DNA of 64,000 nucleotides from Escarpia spicata (GCA_963995525.1 OZ023214.1:44461359-44525358); one strand, 5' to 3'; counted from the first letter of the stretch, positions 1 through 12,722 are shown. The notes: generated by a model from the sequence alone, not told the origin. Made by a program: numbers and translations.

Positions 1-2515
1 GAAACCTAATTTCATTCCCCCATTCAAACGCACGCACATCCGCCACGTAACAGTTACAGGAGGGGCAAGCAATTTCAGAGGGTGAGGCAACCACTACCAC
101 GCGTACTTATTTAATGACGTAATTTTTACTGAATTCCCACCATTTTCAAAAATTTCACACCATTTTTCATGAATCAATGAAAACTGTATGAAAGCACGTA
201 ATATAATATATATATATACATAAAATAACTATCGTACCTAAACAAATAGTACCCAGTTTGACTGATGTTGCAGATAAGTTCCTATTTTATAATGATTATA
301 AGCTATACGTAGGTTTTATAAATATATAGGGAGTCTGTCACCATGTGTAAAGACCTATTCCATGACTAGATTGACCTTTTTCATAGCGTCTATGACCTAT
401 TTGTATAGTTCAACACATAACACACACGAATTTAAGCACTACCGTACAGAAATGGTCGCCTTGTTTGAATAAAATTATGCTTTAAAGGACATATCCTGGG
501 ATAAAATGTGCTGAGTTCCACAATAACAAATGATGTATGCACTTTTAGATGATGCTATTGAAAAATATGTTGATGAAACGCATAAGAGCGTACAAGATAA
601 AAATAACCTCTAAATTGGTCGTCTTACGGAAACTGCCGAGTAACAGCGGCTTGAGATTATGTGACGTCACTTGTGGAAAACAGCTGCCAGCCTGATTGAC
701 AGCCACCCCGCGCGTGATCCGCCTCGTGTAAATAACAGCGGTGTCTCTTCTGTTGCCGAGATCGGTGCATACAATGATCAAATATATTTTGGTGACAGTG
801 ATGATGACATTTGAGAGATTAATGTTGTTTCTACTGATGTTAGATTGCCTGGCATCAGTGCGGTGCAAGGTATACAGGCCGAGGCATGACGGTTGGCTAT
901 TGAATTTGTTGTGGTGAAATGGCCAGCGGGGTTATTGTGGTACTCGTTCGCATCTTGACGCTTCTTTTGAGTAATTTTAAAGACTGTTGATTTATTGACA
1001 TCTAACTAAGATATATCCATCGGCAGATCTGAACCACAAGGATCCCGTCCTTTACATACAAAATGTTCCATTTTCTGCCGACAAATTGGGTTTTTGAGAA
1101 AAATGTGCACCGAATTTCCAGTCAAACTCTGAATTGGCACTGCTTCCCACAACACGTATCTTCATCAAGTATTCACGTTAATGATAAAACAGCTGAAATA
1201 TAATTATAATGAAATAACATTTAGCCGCGTAGAACGTGTGACCGTGTGACCGTGTAACCGGTTCCACGAGTGACGTCACGTATCTGCGCCTTCGGACGTT
1301 TCCGGAAAACAGACATTTCCAGGATTTCACTGTGACCGGTCATTGTTTACGATACATTTTATCAATGTTTTTGCAAAACCATGTGGCTTCGGATTTATGA
1401 TAACATTGAATAACACACATGTACAAATATATTTACATAGTTCTCTGGAAAAACATTTGGACAAGATATGGCCTTTACGTTCTGCTATGACATCGTCCTA
1501 TATGTATTCTACATTTAATATACAGTACTTCAAATATATAGGCATCCGATGAATTTATAATGCTTTTATTATAAATTATGCCTTATTATAGCACCACATT
1601 ATAGACAAATCGCCATCAACCAAACAAGGGCTCAGTCCTTAGGCTAAGCCTCGACCTGCGGGTGAACCCCTGTCGTCTGTGACAGGTTCAAATGTTGTTC
1701 GGTATATTTTGTTATTGTCTCAAAACGTTAAAAGTAGCTTTCAAACGAAACAATCTTTTAACATGGGATTTAGGCCCTATCTTTTAACATGGGATTTAGG
1801 CCCTATCTTTAAACAGGGACAAAATGTCCGGATGTTCAATGACGCTACAGAAATGGAGGGTACCTCTTGGATCCTTTTTGGCGAGTTGGAGAGGGTCAGA
1901 GAAACTGGAACTACTTTCCCTATCTTTTAGCATGGAAAAACCAGGACTACTTTCTTCCTCTGGCTCCAACGACCCCTTCTAAGGGACCTGTTTTACTTCT
2001 AACAATCCTTACAAAATGGACGTATGATGGAAGCGGACGGTCATTTCATGTTTACGGTGTAACGCGCCTAAGTGAAAACGGCGTTATATTAGTTAAAAAA
2101 ATTGTATTTGTATTATAATTTCTGTTTGTGAAGTGGATGACTGTGATACGGTGTAAAACGGTTTAAATCTGCATAGAGTCGATTTTATTTCCTGAAGTTT
2201 GCAACTTCCAGTTCTACCCCAACACGCCAGTGGAAATAGCAGTTCATGGCCATTAGAAAAGATGAACGAGAAAGAAAGGCCTAACAAAACGACGAACGAA
2301 AAAGAAAGGCCTAACAAATTGCCTAAGAATTTAAATTGATCAAATTTAATGATATAAATAAATTGATTTCCAATTTATATATAAAATTACTTTCTTAGGA
2401 ATTACGAATCATGTTGTCTTATTCTTAACTTTTATAGTTGTACACCTTAAACAACGCGTAAGGCACAACGCAGCAGAGCTTAAATTTGATGTAAATAGCG
2501 ACACTGTCTACCTAC
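1..2515. other. Intron 2 of AMP-binding gene, no gene seen
   Basis: No coding region with family similarity is visible on either strand. The stretch lies downstream of the 2516-2723 exon and is inferred to be intron 2 of that minus-strand gene. It holds a 26-bp unit repeated twice in tandem (1755-1806) and two TGACGTCA palindromes (662-669, 1271-1278). Open frames here are short and show no conserved motif. Confidence 0.4.
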
Positions 2516-3081
2516 CGGTCTTGAGTAGATGGTTGATGCCAGCGACAGCGCCCCCGAGTCGCCAGGCCGCCATGGCCATGACCAAGACCTCGGGACAGTT
2601 GTCGGAGAACACAGCGAGGACACTGTTGTGACGGAAACCTTGACGACCGAGACAACGACTGACAGCGCCGACCTCTGTCACCAAACGTCTGTAGGTGTAG
2701 CATTCTCCTGTTACCACGTTTCTCTGCAAGTGAAAGCATTTCCATAGCGTGCGTGCGTGTGTTAATGTTATTAGTAATTCATTATATGCGTCATGCCATC
2801 CCTTCACCAATTAATGGTCAGTTGATTGAGCCCTTTTAGGTTAAAAATACACTGTACTGCAATGATGACCATTGTCCACTGGGTGGGTGTAAGCTAACTA
2901 TGATTACTTTAAGTAACTGCAATGCTTACACATATACCATTTATATAAAGAATTTAAATTGATCAAATTTAATTATATAAATAAATTGATTTCCAATTTA
3001 TACATGTATATAAAACAACTTACTTAGGAATTATGTATCATGTTGTCTTATTCCTAACTGTTACATTTATACATCTTAAAC
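2325..3081 (+). repeat. Direct repeat pair of about 130 bp flanking the exon
   Basis: An AT-rich segment at 2325-2455 recurs at 2948-3081 in the same orientation with a few substitutions and one short insertion. The copies lie on either side of the AMP-binding exon (2516-2723), about 620 bp apart. They could be two copies of a small repeat family or the trace of a local duplication. Confidence 0.7.
2516..2723 (-). CDS. Exon 2 of an AMP-binding (4-coumarate:CoA ligase-like) enzyme
   Basis: The exon encodes about 69 residues typical of the N-terminal part of adenylate-forming enzymes (acyl-CoA synthetase, 4CL, luciferase family): TGECYTYRRLV, then VLAVFSDNCPEVLVMAMAAW and GGAVAGINHLL. Enzymes of this family activate carboxylic acids as acyl-AMP and usually transfer them to CoA. 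On the minus strand the exon follows a TTGCAG acceptor and ends at a GTAGGT donor. It starts in phase 0 and ends in phase 1. Its start phase fits the exon at 31212-31412, about 28.5 kb upstream. Catalytic motifs (the P-loop STGTTGLPKG type and later ones) would lie in exons beyond the left edge. Whether the gene is functional cannot be judged from two exons. Confidence 0.65.
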
Positions 3082-3389
3082 ATAAAGTACATTTATATTT
3101 AGTCATATTTGCCTAAATGTATGAATGTTCAACAATTTATGTGGCGTTTGGTCTTCTGCGCTAGGTCCTACTACTGCTCTTCCGTTGCTACAAAAACAAT
3201 CAGCTAGGTCAACATGTTATTTTAAATTGCCCAAGCGCTGTGCAAACACTAATATCAGGTGACCGGCCGAGACTGACCGTACTTGCTAGCTTAATCCGTG
3301 TTTGACCATTTTCTTAATAAATAGCGGGGTGACCGTAATAGTGGGGCTAATGGCATATACTTTCTGATGGAACAGAAACTGGGGGACAA

Positions 3390-4390
3390 AGTCTGGTTCA
3401 TGCAATTCGTTGATCTAAGTGTTTGGTTCATGGAAGTCGCTAGTCTAAGTTTGTTTGGTACAGTTCGTTGGTCTAAGTTTGGTTCTGTCTAAGTTTGGTT
3501 AAGTTTGGTTGATGAAAGTCGTTGGTCTAAGTTTGGTTCATGGAACTCGCTAGTCTAAGTTTGGTTCGTTCAACTAGTTGGTCTAAGTTTGTTCGTGGAA
3601 GTCGCTATAGTCTAAGTTTGGTTGATGGAAGTCGCTAGTCTAAGTTTGGTTTGTGCAACTCGTTGGTCTAAGCTTGTTTGGTGCAACACGTTGGTCTAAA
3701 TTAGGTTCGTTCAACTCGTTGGTCTAAGTTTTGTTTATGGACGTTGTTGGTCTAAGTTTGATTCGTGCAACTCGTATAATTCCGACTGAAAAATAGCGGT
3801 AGAATTGGTAGAAGTGGTGGATTTTGATGATTCTGACTGAAGGATAGAGGTGGATGTGGTGGAAGTGAATGATTCCGTCTGAAAGATAGCGGTAGAAGTG
3901 GTGGATTTTTATGATTCCGACTGAAAGAGAGAGGTGAAAGTGGTGGAAGTTGATTATTCCGACTGAAAGATAACGTTAGAAGTGGTGGATTCCGGGTTAG
4001 TAGTATGTCAGGTTTATCAGCTCGGGCAGTTAGATTTGGATTGGTGCAAGTGCAAATGACGCCACTATCTAGGTCAAAGTGAAATATATAGGTCTGATGG
4101 ACAAATTGTGAACTACATATCAGTACTACCTAAATTCGTGCTTCTTATTTTTGTCAAATGACGTCCACTGACGAATAGATCATGAACTACAAAAGCCACC
4201 CCTGGCGGATAAGTCATGAACTAAATAGATAATCCAAAGTTCTAGGTAGGTAGTTTGAGAGCTACTTTGAGAGCTTCTTACTTTGAGATGTAGTTTGAGA
4301 GATACTTTGAGAGGTATTTTGAGAGCGCCTTACATTTAGAGGTACTTTGAGAGGTACTTCGACAGTTACTTTCTACTCTGCGGTCTATGC
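3390..4390. repeat. Three adjacent degenerate minisatellites
   Basis: From about 3390 to 3790 a unit of about 30 bp built around GTTGGTCTAAGTTTGGTT recurs with variation. From about 3770 to 4000 a unit of about 60 bp built around ATTCCGACTGAAAGATAG recurs about four times. From about 4240 to 4380 a short unit around GAGAGGTACTTT recurs. No coding potential is visible. The preceding 3082-3390 shows nothing recognisable. Confidence 0.65.
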
Positions 4391-4675
4391 TTTTATATTT
4401 TCTACTCTCCAGTCCGTGCATGTGTGCTATCTACTCCGAGTTCCGTGATCTTTCGGCCTTAATGTTCAACGTGTTCGTATAGAAGGCCGTGGAGATCTGC
4501 TTGTCATTCGACATGGAAAACAATCAGACAAGGAAAGGATGCTCCTATGCCGAGGCTTCCAGAGGGCCCCAGCCCATAATTCATACCGTGGCGGGGTTGG
4601 CCCGCATAACCTACGGGGAGGCCTTCCCCCCGATACCGGCGACGGTCTCGACGGACTAACCTCGGCGCCTGCATC

Positions 4676-4830
4676 ACTTCCGTCAAAATGGCGTTTATGT
4701 ATATGTTTACTTCAGTCAAAATGGCGCTGCAGTGTATGTTTACTTCCACTAAAATGGCGTCCCTGTATATTGTTTACTTCCATTAAAATGGCGCCGCTGT
4801 GTATGTTTACTTCCGCTAAAATGGCGGCTC
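4676..4830 (+). promoter_or_regulatory. 33-bp tandem array pairing ETS-like and YY1-like motifs
   Basis: Five copies of a unit containing ACTTCC (or ACTTCA) followed at once by AAAATGGCG lie in tandem. The AAAATGGCG cores start at 4685, 4718, 4751, 4785 and 4818, spaced 33, 33, 34 and 33 bp. AAAATGGCGGC is the classical YY1 consensus and ACTTCCG the core of ETS/GABP sites; the last copy (4818) has both in full. The motifs and spacing are seen; a regulatory role is inference. It could simply be a minisatellite. Confidence 0.45.
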
Positions 4831-4839
4831 CCACACACT

Positions 4840-5109
4840 TCCTGTCAACCTACCATACTCCCATCATATTCCTATCGAGGCATTGTCTCCGTATACTTGT
4901 CATTTTCCTATAGACTTCTGGTCACCGTATTTTGGTCACTTGACTTTTGGTCACATTTTCCCTATCATAGCGTCTGTAATATTTAATTATTCTTGTAGAA
5001 ATTAATTAACGGACCTTTGCCTCCAAAGAGGCAATCGACCCCGATAGCCACGACGACAGCGCCAGCGGTCCCGACAGCCACCGGGACACCACTAGCCACA
5101 ACGACTGCG
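4840..5109. other. No recognisable feature
   Basis: This is short AT-rich sequence followed by a threonine/proline-biased frame (about 5020-5110) with no family signature. The left terminus of the Polinton could lie here or further left; no inverted copy of the right end was found by eye. Confidence 0.3.
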
Positions 5110-5370
5110 CCTCCGTCACCGACCAACCGATAGAATGTGCTGCCACACTTCGCCTGTTGTATGTGCGGCAGCACATTCACACAAAAACATAATTGGCAGC
5201 GTCATATCAAGAAGGAGCGGTGCCAGAATAAGATACAAAAGCACCAGCGGCGAGAAGCACACGTTGAAGAAATAATGGTAAATCGATCATGCAGACCTGC
5301 CTACCATTCCGGATTGTCTGGAATCATTCCGGAAAGTCACCTCAAATTACGGTATTACGGCGAGGGATGA
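5110..5370 (+). CDS. Small ORF with one C2HC zinc finger, possible Polinton end gene
   Basis: The frame contains one finger-like motif, CCMCGSTFTQ followed by QRHIKKERC, with spacing C-x2-C-x12-H-x5-C, and then a basic tail. The rest has no recognised similarity. It lies about 1.5 kb upstream of the Polinton polymerase remnant and on the same strand. Some Polintons carry short zinc-finger ORFs near one end, so it could belong to that element. No clear ATG or upstream motif fixes its start. It may equally be a stray fragment. Confidence 0.3.
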
Positions 5371-5569
5371 AAATATTACGGACTGTCACCATGTTTGCCA
5401 ATCACTAAAATTTAGTTTCCACTATATTCAACAGGTGGCAGCATATGTATGCAGCATGTTGTGACATGGCTTTTCATTCGCTGAGTTTGGTCGTAATCTA
5501 ACCAATAGGAAACAACGTTATGAAAAATTGCCATTTCCGCGATAAAACAAAACGAAGTCACGCTGCACG

Positions 5570-6530
5570 AAATGATGGATGACAGCGAAACGACGCCACC
5601 GGCAACCGAAAAGAAACGTGTAATGCAGAAATTTAGTGAGTGTTGTACTTGTAGTGTTAGGCCAACTGACTGTACTAAGACTAAGTTAGTGTATTTATTG
5701 AGGAGCTTAGTCTATCATTGACAGCCTATCATACAGTCACTAGTACTAGTAGAGTGTAGGCGATGTCGATGACAGTGTGATGTAATGGTTTTGGTCGGTC
5801 GCTACCCCCCCCCCCCGTCTATCATTTATCATTCTAGAGTTGAGTAGGTTAGATAGAGAGTGTTGGCTGATGTTGGTGACAGCGTAAGTATAATGGTTTT
5901 GACCTGTCGCTACCCCCACCCCCGTCTATCATTTATCATTGTACAGTTTAGTAGGCTAGAGCCTACAGTGTTGGCTGATGTTGATGACAGCGGCGTAACT
6001 AATGGTTTTGGTCCAGTGTAATGTAATGGTTTTGCTCCATCGCTACCCCCCCCCCCGTCTATCACTTATCATACTAGAGTTGATTAGACTAGAGTGTAGG
6101 TGATATTGGTGACAGCATAACTAATGGTTTGGACCCTTCGCTACCCCCCCCCGGCGACCAATATCTGACACAGTTCTGAATTACTGACAGGAAGCCTATA
6201 TTCCTGAAAATCAGTGTAAATGGGAAGATGGATTACTGAGAGGAAGTTTGTGGGGTAGGCAGGTCTGGTCATCATGTTGTTTAAATGTTTTCAGACGCTG
6301 CTACAAATGTCATCTGTTCATATTTTGTATACTATGATTTAAAAGTCAACTTGTATTTATTTTAGGCGCTACTACAAAGCCCATCTCTTCATGTTTTGTA
6401 TATCATGATTAAAAGTCAACTTGTGTGTTTATTTCAGCGCTAAGAAAAGGGGCGCGTCGCTGCTTTTGATGCTGCTGGTGTCCCCACAACCTTTCCGCCG
6501 CCTGTGTCGGTGACCAAAGGCACCACGGTG
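5570..6530 (+). other. Possible degenerate polymerase leader segments with C-tract tandem repeats
   Basis: A short ATG frame at about 5571 runs to a GTGAGT-like site near 5633. Another segment (about 6438-6522) between a TTTCAG and a GTGAGT reads GVPTTFPPPVSVTKGTT in one frame, and similar proline-rich text precedes the polymerase N-terminus at 6901. The frames do not join cleanly, so this is either a broken N-terminal extension of the polymerase or chance. Between them (about 5760-6160) a unit of roughly 120 bp recurs about four times, each copy with a GCTACC plus poly-C tract followed by GTCTATCA. Confidence 0.25.
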
Positions 6531-6900
6531 AGTAATGTTTTAAAATGTTAGGTGTTATCACCGACAACGTCTGTATTTAGTGTACATATCAACTGAAGAA
6601 CTGAAGAAATTGAATACCGTACCATAAAAGACATATTCTCCCGTCTAGTGATACGTACCTTCACTGCAGTGTTTTTAAATCTTGTGTGTTTAATTATTTG
6701 AATACATTACTACAAGTTTTATTATCTGACTTATAAACGACTTTCCTAGTTTTATAACTTTTATTAACTTAATTAACTTAATAACAAATAACAAATAACA
6801 AACTATTTCCTACCTTCAACAAAAGGAAAATTATCCTATGAATCGCTATTGGACAATAAACTCCTATTGTATTGTATTGTAAAAAACATATGTTATTGTA

Positions 6901-9900
6901 GAAATCGCGAAAACGCCGCCGGTCACCGTAATCATAAATTTGTATAGGAGTCAGTGGTCGTATATTCGCATACGATATCGTGTGGGGCCCGTACAGAGAA
7001 TCTACAACATTCGTTTAACAGAAAAGGACACAACCTCGTTACATCCAACATTGTGGAACATTTTTCATGAACAGACTACCGCTTTCACAATTAATTTAAG
7101 TTTCGGATTTATTTTATATAACCAGGAAACAAAAGAACATCGTTATTTTCATTCTTCTAAAAATGTTTCCGGTAGGTTTCTGAACGCACCGCACCGCCTT
7201 TAAAAAGATTTAACAAGATTGCCACCCAGAGAATTAACTCTATGTAGCAGGTGGACAAGAAAGCCCTTGGCTTATCGAGAGTCCGACCTTTTTATCTATG
7301 TGTATCCCGCCCGTCTGAGGTATGTGTCGATTTTATTTTTAAACATATTCACGCTACTAGCACCCACACAATCAGCAGGTAATCTGTTCCATTCATTTAC
7401 AGTCCTTTGTGAAAATGAAAAACTTTCTTATATCCAATCTACTCTGCTCCTTTGCTAATGCAAGATCATGTCCTCTAGTCCTTCTATCTTTCTTAACTGA
7501 GAAAAACATATTTCTATCAATATTTTCATAACTCTTCAATATTTTAAACACTTCTATCTGATCTTCTCTCAATCTCCTGGTCTCTAGTGTTGTTAAACCG
7601 CATTTGTTTAGGTGTATTTCATAACTAAGATCCCTCAGATTTGGTATCATTTTAGATGCTCTCCTCTGCACTCTTTCTAGCATATCTATGTCCTTCCTGC
7701 GATATGGCCTCCACGCTTGAATACAATATTCTAAATGAGGCCTAACTATTGTTTTGTACAGCGGTATTATTAGCTCTTTTTCCTTATACGTTATGTTTCG
7801 TCTAATTAATCCAAGGATTTGATTTCCCTTTGAAGCTGCAATTCCGCACTGCTCTGAAATCTTCATATCAGCACTAACGGTTAACCCTAAGTCCTTTTCT
7901 TTTACAGTAGTACTTAGTACAGTACCCCCCCCATTGTATATTCTACCTCTTCGTTCCCATGTCCTATGTGGAGGCATTTACATTTCCCAAAATTGAACAT
8001 CATTTGCCACTTTTCAGACCATTTGATCAACCTGTCAAGATCATCTTGTAAATGCTGTCTATCTCCATCACTTTTAATCCTTCTAAACACTTTTGTATCA
8101 TCCGCAAATTTCAACACCTTGCTTGTTATTTCATCATCCAAATCGTTGATGTATATTAAGAATAATATAGGACCTAATACTGATCCCTGTGGTACCCCAC
8201 TCAATACCGATTTCCAGTTTGAAGCATCCCCATCAACTACTACTACACGTTGTCTTCTGTCAATCAGCCATTGTTCTATCCAGTTTATTATACCATTTCC
8301 TATGCCATGGGCCTTTAGTTTAAGCAGTAATCTTTGATGTGGTACTTTGTCAAAAGCTTTTTGAAAATCTAAGTAGACGATATCTACTGGTGATCCCTCA
8401 TCTACCCACTTAGTGATGTCTTCCAAAAAACATAACATATTTGTTAAGGATGACCTCGCTTTAAAAACACCATGTTGAGATGGGTTTATCAAGTTTTGTT
8501 TAACAAGAAAATCCACCACGTGATCTTTAATTAGTCTTTCTAATAATTTACAAATCACTGATGTTAAACTCACTGGTCTATAGTTCTCTGACTTGTTTCT
8601 CGAACCTTTTTTGAATACCGGTATAATGTTTGCTTCTTTCCATTCTAAAGGAACCACTCCCTCTTCTAATGACAAGTTGAAAACTGTTGCAAGTGGTATG
8701 CTAATTTGTTCTACAATTTCCAATAGTAGTTTGGGTGGAATACCATCCACTCCAGGTGATTTATTATCCTTCATAGCCCTTATTTTCTTAGCTACCATTT
8801 CCGGGGTTACAATTAATTGTCCTAAATAGTCTGAATCTGCCCCCTTGAACTTAGCCTCTGGTATTGGCAGTGAACTAATATCTTCCCTGGTAAACACTGA
8901 ACTAAAGTACTCATTCAGGTCTTCTGCCTTGTTTATCCACTTTTTTTACACCACCAATTTCTACGATCTATCTCCGTCAAATATAGCCTCGAGTTGAGTC
9001 TTTAATTACTAATGCAGATGAGTTTCAGTCGTTTTTAAATTCCTTTGAAGAGACCTATATTTTAAGTTGGGCTATTATACAAAGGCCCGATTTACAGTGG
9101 GTATGTCATTTGGTAACAAGCGTTACATTCTTTATAAACATCATACCTGATCACCCTATGTGTACTGGTGGTGTAATCCTTCCCAAGTATGTCCTCAGGA
9201 CTAAAGGTTTAAATTCGTTGACCTGTGATTGGTCCCTACACGGCTGTCCTCCGTATGAAGATTATCTTTGTTTTTTCCTTGCTCTCGCACATAGTCGGGG
9301 AGGTGATATTCATAATCTTGTTGCCATATTATATAACATGTACCAAGAAGCTATAAACAATGCCCCGTCTATGAAACATTTCCCTGGCTTTAAGTTAAAT
9401 AATCTTTATGACATTGAGAAGATTTTTTCATATCATAGTTGTTTATGAATTACTAGATCATCACGACGACGAGAACTTGGTAGCAACAACTAAAAGATAT
9501 TCAATCACCAGAGGCTAGAATGCTCGAACCTGGCTTAGACGAAATTCTAGATGACGGGTCACATTTACCTATTATCTCCGAAGAACATATTTCAAAATTA
9601 ATTGGTATGCTTAACGGATTTCTTGAAGAACTACCCGTCATTGGCTTTAATTCTGGAAAATATGATTTGAACGTCATTAAAAAATATATCACATCACACT
9701 TCCTGACAACCGACGTAGGTGACAAGACGGATGACGAGAAGGAATCCAATAAGAAATCTAAAAACTCCATGTTCGTAGTAATGCGTCACACTAATGTTAT
9801 CTGTTTAAAAACATCGACTTTGAAATTTTTGGACATCATAAATTATTTGGCCCCCGGTTTTAGTTACGATAAATTTCTGAAAGCTTACGGATGTATACAA

Positions 9901-12122
9901 ACTAAAGGTTACTTTCCCTACGATTGGGTGGTTTCGTTAAGTAAACTCGACTGTGAATCCCTTCCTCCAAAGGAAGATTTTCACAGCGATTTGAAAAACG
10001 AAAATATTTCTGACGAAAATTACGAGTACTGCGAACAAATTTGGCGCGATCACGATATGAAAACTCGTCGTGATTTTCTTATTTGGTACAAAAATAGAGA
10101 TGTCTTCCCTTTCCTAGAAGCTATCAAAAAACCGTATTTTGTTTTAGAAATTGCGCCACATAGACATGTTTAAAGATGGTATTAGCGTTCCCGGTCTAAC
10201 CATGGAATTTATGTTTGACACATTACCACGTGACATTTATTTCAGTCTGTTTAATCACAAGGATTCGTATTTACACGATATGTTAAACAAAGCCATCGTA
10301 GGGTGGCCGTCGATAATATATCACCGCCATCACGAAGTCGACGTTACACGGAATCGGAAATGGGCGACTCAGCTCGCCAGAGTAGTTCTATTGTCGGCTA
10401 CGATGCGAATGCCTTATAACTTTGGGCCCTTTCACAAGATATGCCTACCGGATGCTATACGCATCGTAGCCGAGAAAATAATTTTAGACCGAAAACATAA
10501 CGTATTTATGGAAACATGGCGCTTGAATGGCTAGAATGGGTAGCTTACAAGAAGAACACATTCATAAGACATCAATTTAACGGAGAAGAGAAACGTATAG
10601 GGGATCGTAAACTTCCCGTTGACGGATGGTGTGCCCAGACTCGCACCATTTATCAATTTCACGGTTGCTATTTTTACGGTTGTCCTTGTAACGTGGAGTA
10701 CACCAACTCTATCAACGGGAAGTCTATGGCCGATCTCCTATCAGAAACTAAAAAGAACACTACGTATTTGCGTAAATATGCCGAGGTCGTCGAAATGTGG
10801 GAATGTCAGTGGAAAGAAATTCGGAAAAATTCCGAAGTAAGAAATTTTCCAAATTCTAAATTTCCTCATCGTAACCTGAAGTGGGAAATGACCGATGATA
10901 ATTTTTCACAAAATGTAGTTGAAGGTCGCCTATTTGGCATGGTAGAGTGCGACATTTTCGTTCCAGATCATCTTAAAGATTATTTTGGTGAAATGCAACC
11001 CATTTTCATAAACATTGACATTACCCGTGACGACATCGGCCCCTACATACAAGCTTACGATGAAGAGCACAACATATTATCCACTCCTCGGCGTACCCTG
11101 GTGGCTTCGTATTTTGATAACAAATCTTTTAGGTACGCCTTTGTTGAAATGGTATTTGAAACACGGACTGGTCGTATCTCACGTTTATTAAGTTTTAGAA
11201 TATGAACCCAGTCCGTGTTTCAAGTATTTCGCCATTGCCGTCTCGCATGGAAGCCGCGAAGGTGACGTCCACCCGGACAAGGCCATTATTGGCGACACAA
11301 TTAAACTTCTTGGGAATAGTGGCTATGAAAAATGTACAACTAATAAGGATCTCCACAGAAATATTATATTTTGTAATAGTAAAACGGCGAGCAGAGGAAT
11401 TAATAGTCATCGTTTTCGCCAGCTAGATCCAATTACGGAATCCGTGTACCAATTAATATTGAACAAGAAATCCATTAAATACGATCTCCCTCTTCAAATT
11501 GGTTTTATGGTTTACCAGTATACAAAATTGAAAATGCTGGAATTTTGAATTATGATTTCCAAGATTATTACGTAGAGCGCCCTGTCTTCCAATATTGTGA
11601 GACGGATACGGATTCCGCATATTTAAGTCTAGCTTTTTCTTGTTTAGACGATTGTATTACCACTGATAAACGACAAGAATACTTTATATACTTGTCCCGA
11701 TGGTTTCCTGCTGTTTGCTGTGACGTGCACGCGTTCGATTATGTGACGTGTCGTTTGGAAGGGAAAGAATTGGTGCCTTTGGAATCGTGTTGTGTGCGTG
11801 CGCGTCACGACAAAAGGACACCTGGCCTATTCAAGGTCGAATACGAAGCTATATGTTTTATCGGCTTGTGCAGCAAACATATTATAGTTTTGGTGATACG
11901 GATAAATGCAGCATTCTAAAAAAGAGACACAACGAAATAGACAAAGACACATTTTTGAAAGTATCTAAAACCAAGAAGAGTGGCGTTCGGAAAAATCGAG
12001 GGTTTCGGGTGAAGAATGCTTCAGTTTTTACTTATATTCAAGAACGTTCTGTACTAACTTATTTTTATTCCAAACGACCGGTACAAGCCGATGGAATCTC
12101 TACCTCCCGGTGTCTGGTATAA
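6901..12122 (+). pseudogene. POLB: Polinton protein-primed type-B DNA polymerase, interrupted and frameshifted
   Basis: This enzyme copies the element's linear DNA from a protein primer. An N-terminal piece (6901-7203) is separated from the rest (about 8999-12122) by an inserted LINE. Recognisable parts follow in order. The exonuclease domain includes NSGKYDLN near 9649, and a segment ending GYFPYDW lies near 9920. FHGCYFYGC near 10657 is typical of the terminal-protein-linked part in this family. The palm has TLVASYF near 11095, the motif B region GNSGYEKC near 11311 and motif C TDTDSAY near 11600. The C-terminus includes GFRVKNASVFTYIQER and YFYSKRPVQADGIS. At least six changes of frame and a stop near 11548 break it, so it cannot encode a full protein. 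The key palm residues are still readable, which indicates decay after long selection. Confidence 0.88.
7206..8997 (-). mobile_element. CR1/Jockey-type LINE, 5'-truncated, inserted in the Polinton polymerase
   Basis: On the minus strand a reverse-transcriptase frame runs from about 8980 to 7914 with KDNKSPGVDGIP, YRPVSLTSVICKLLER, YLDFQKAFDKVPHQRL, GVPQGSVLGPILFLIYIND and the active-site FADDTKVF. A frameshift near 7920 moves to the second half (LGLTVSADMKIS, PHLEYCIQAWRPY, MLERVQRRASKMI). Another near 7400 gives the terminal NEWNRLPADCVGASSVNMF, with a stop near 7310. No endonuclease domain is present, so the copy is 5'-truncated at about 8997. CTTTAA occurs at both junctions (about 7199 and 8999) and may be the target duplication. 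The polymerase frames on both sides match one gene, so the LINE is the younger element. Confidence 0.85.
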
Positions 12123-12722
12123 TACACATGCCAGTAAATCTTCTCGTGAGCTACCCTCCCCGTGTATCATTCTGTCTTGGTGTAACATCCAGTCTTGGTG
12201 TAACCGTGATCAGGTATGATGTTTATCGACCACTGACTCCTACTTGTTGATTATTAAAGAGTGTACATTTCACATTTACTGTAATGATTACGGTACTCGT
12301 GATATAGCCGCGTAATATAATTAATGTAGCCGTGATGAACTATTATGTTTTTCGACTCCTCTCTTGTCAGTTGTTGAAGAGTGTATTGATACACACACGT
12401 CATTGTTGCATCATCATCATGAGGTACTTTCTCTTTTTAAGTAGGACACTTGTGAAAATAAACGAAGTATATTGTATACTTCAATCGCTGCAGAAGTCAT
12501 GTCAATAAACATAGAGTGTAGCATACTGTCTAATAGTGACTGTGTATCATATGGAGTCGATTTGTATATAGTTGTTAAGGTTTACAAGATTTTATAATAG
12601 TGACAGTTTCTCTTGGGTGTCTCACAACAAGAATATATGTGATATCATTCACAGTGACACTTTCTCTTGGGTGTCTGAATAACATTTAACAAACGCACAT
12701 ATGTTGTCGACTTTTTTATTGC
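12123..12722. other. Polinton intergenic spacer between converging genes
   Basis: The polymerase (plus) and protease (minus) converge here. The phrase TTTCTCTTGGGTGTCT occurs twice (about 12606 and 12661) and TCTTGGTGTAAC twice (about 12174 and 12193). No ORF is recognised. The region probably holds the 3' ends of both transcripts. Confidence 0.4.

Noticed and set aside
545..868. 107-codon minus-strand frame
   Set aside because: No family motif, no splice sites with sense on the ends, composition like surrounding non-coding DNA.
4539..4913. 124-codon plus-strand frame over the 33-bp array
   Set aside because: Its repeated KMAPL-type text comes from the tandem array; nothing suggests translation.
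7966..8829. Plus-strand frames opposite the first LINE
   Set aside because: Antisense shadows of the reverse-transcriptase frame.
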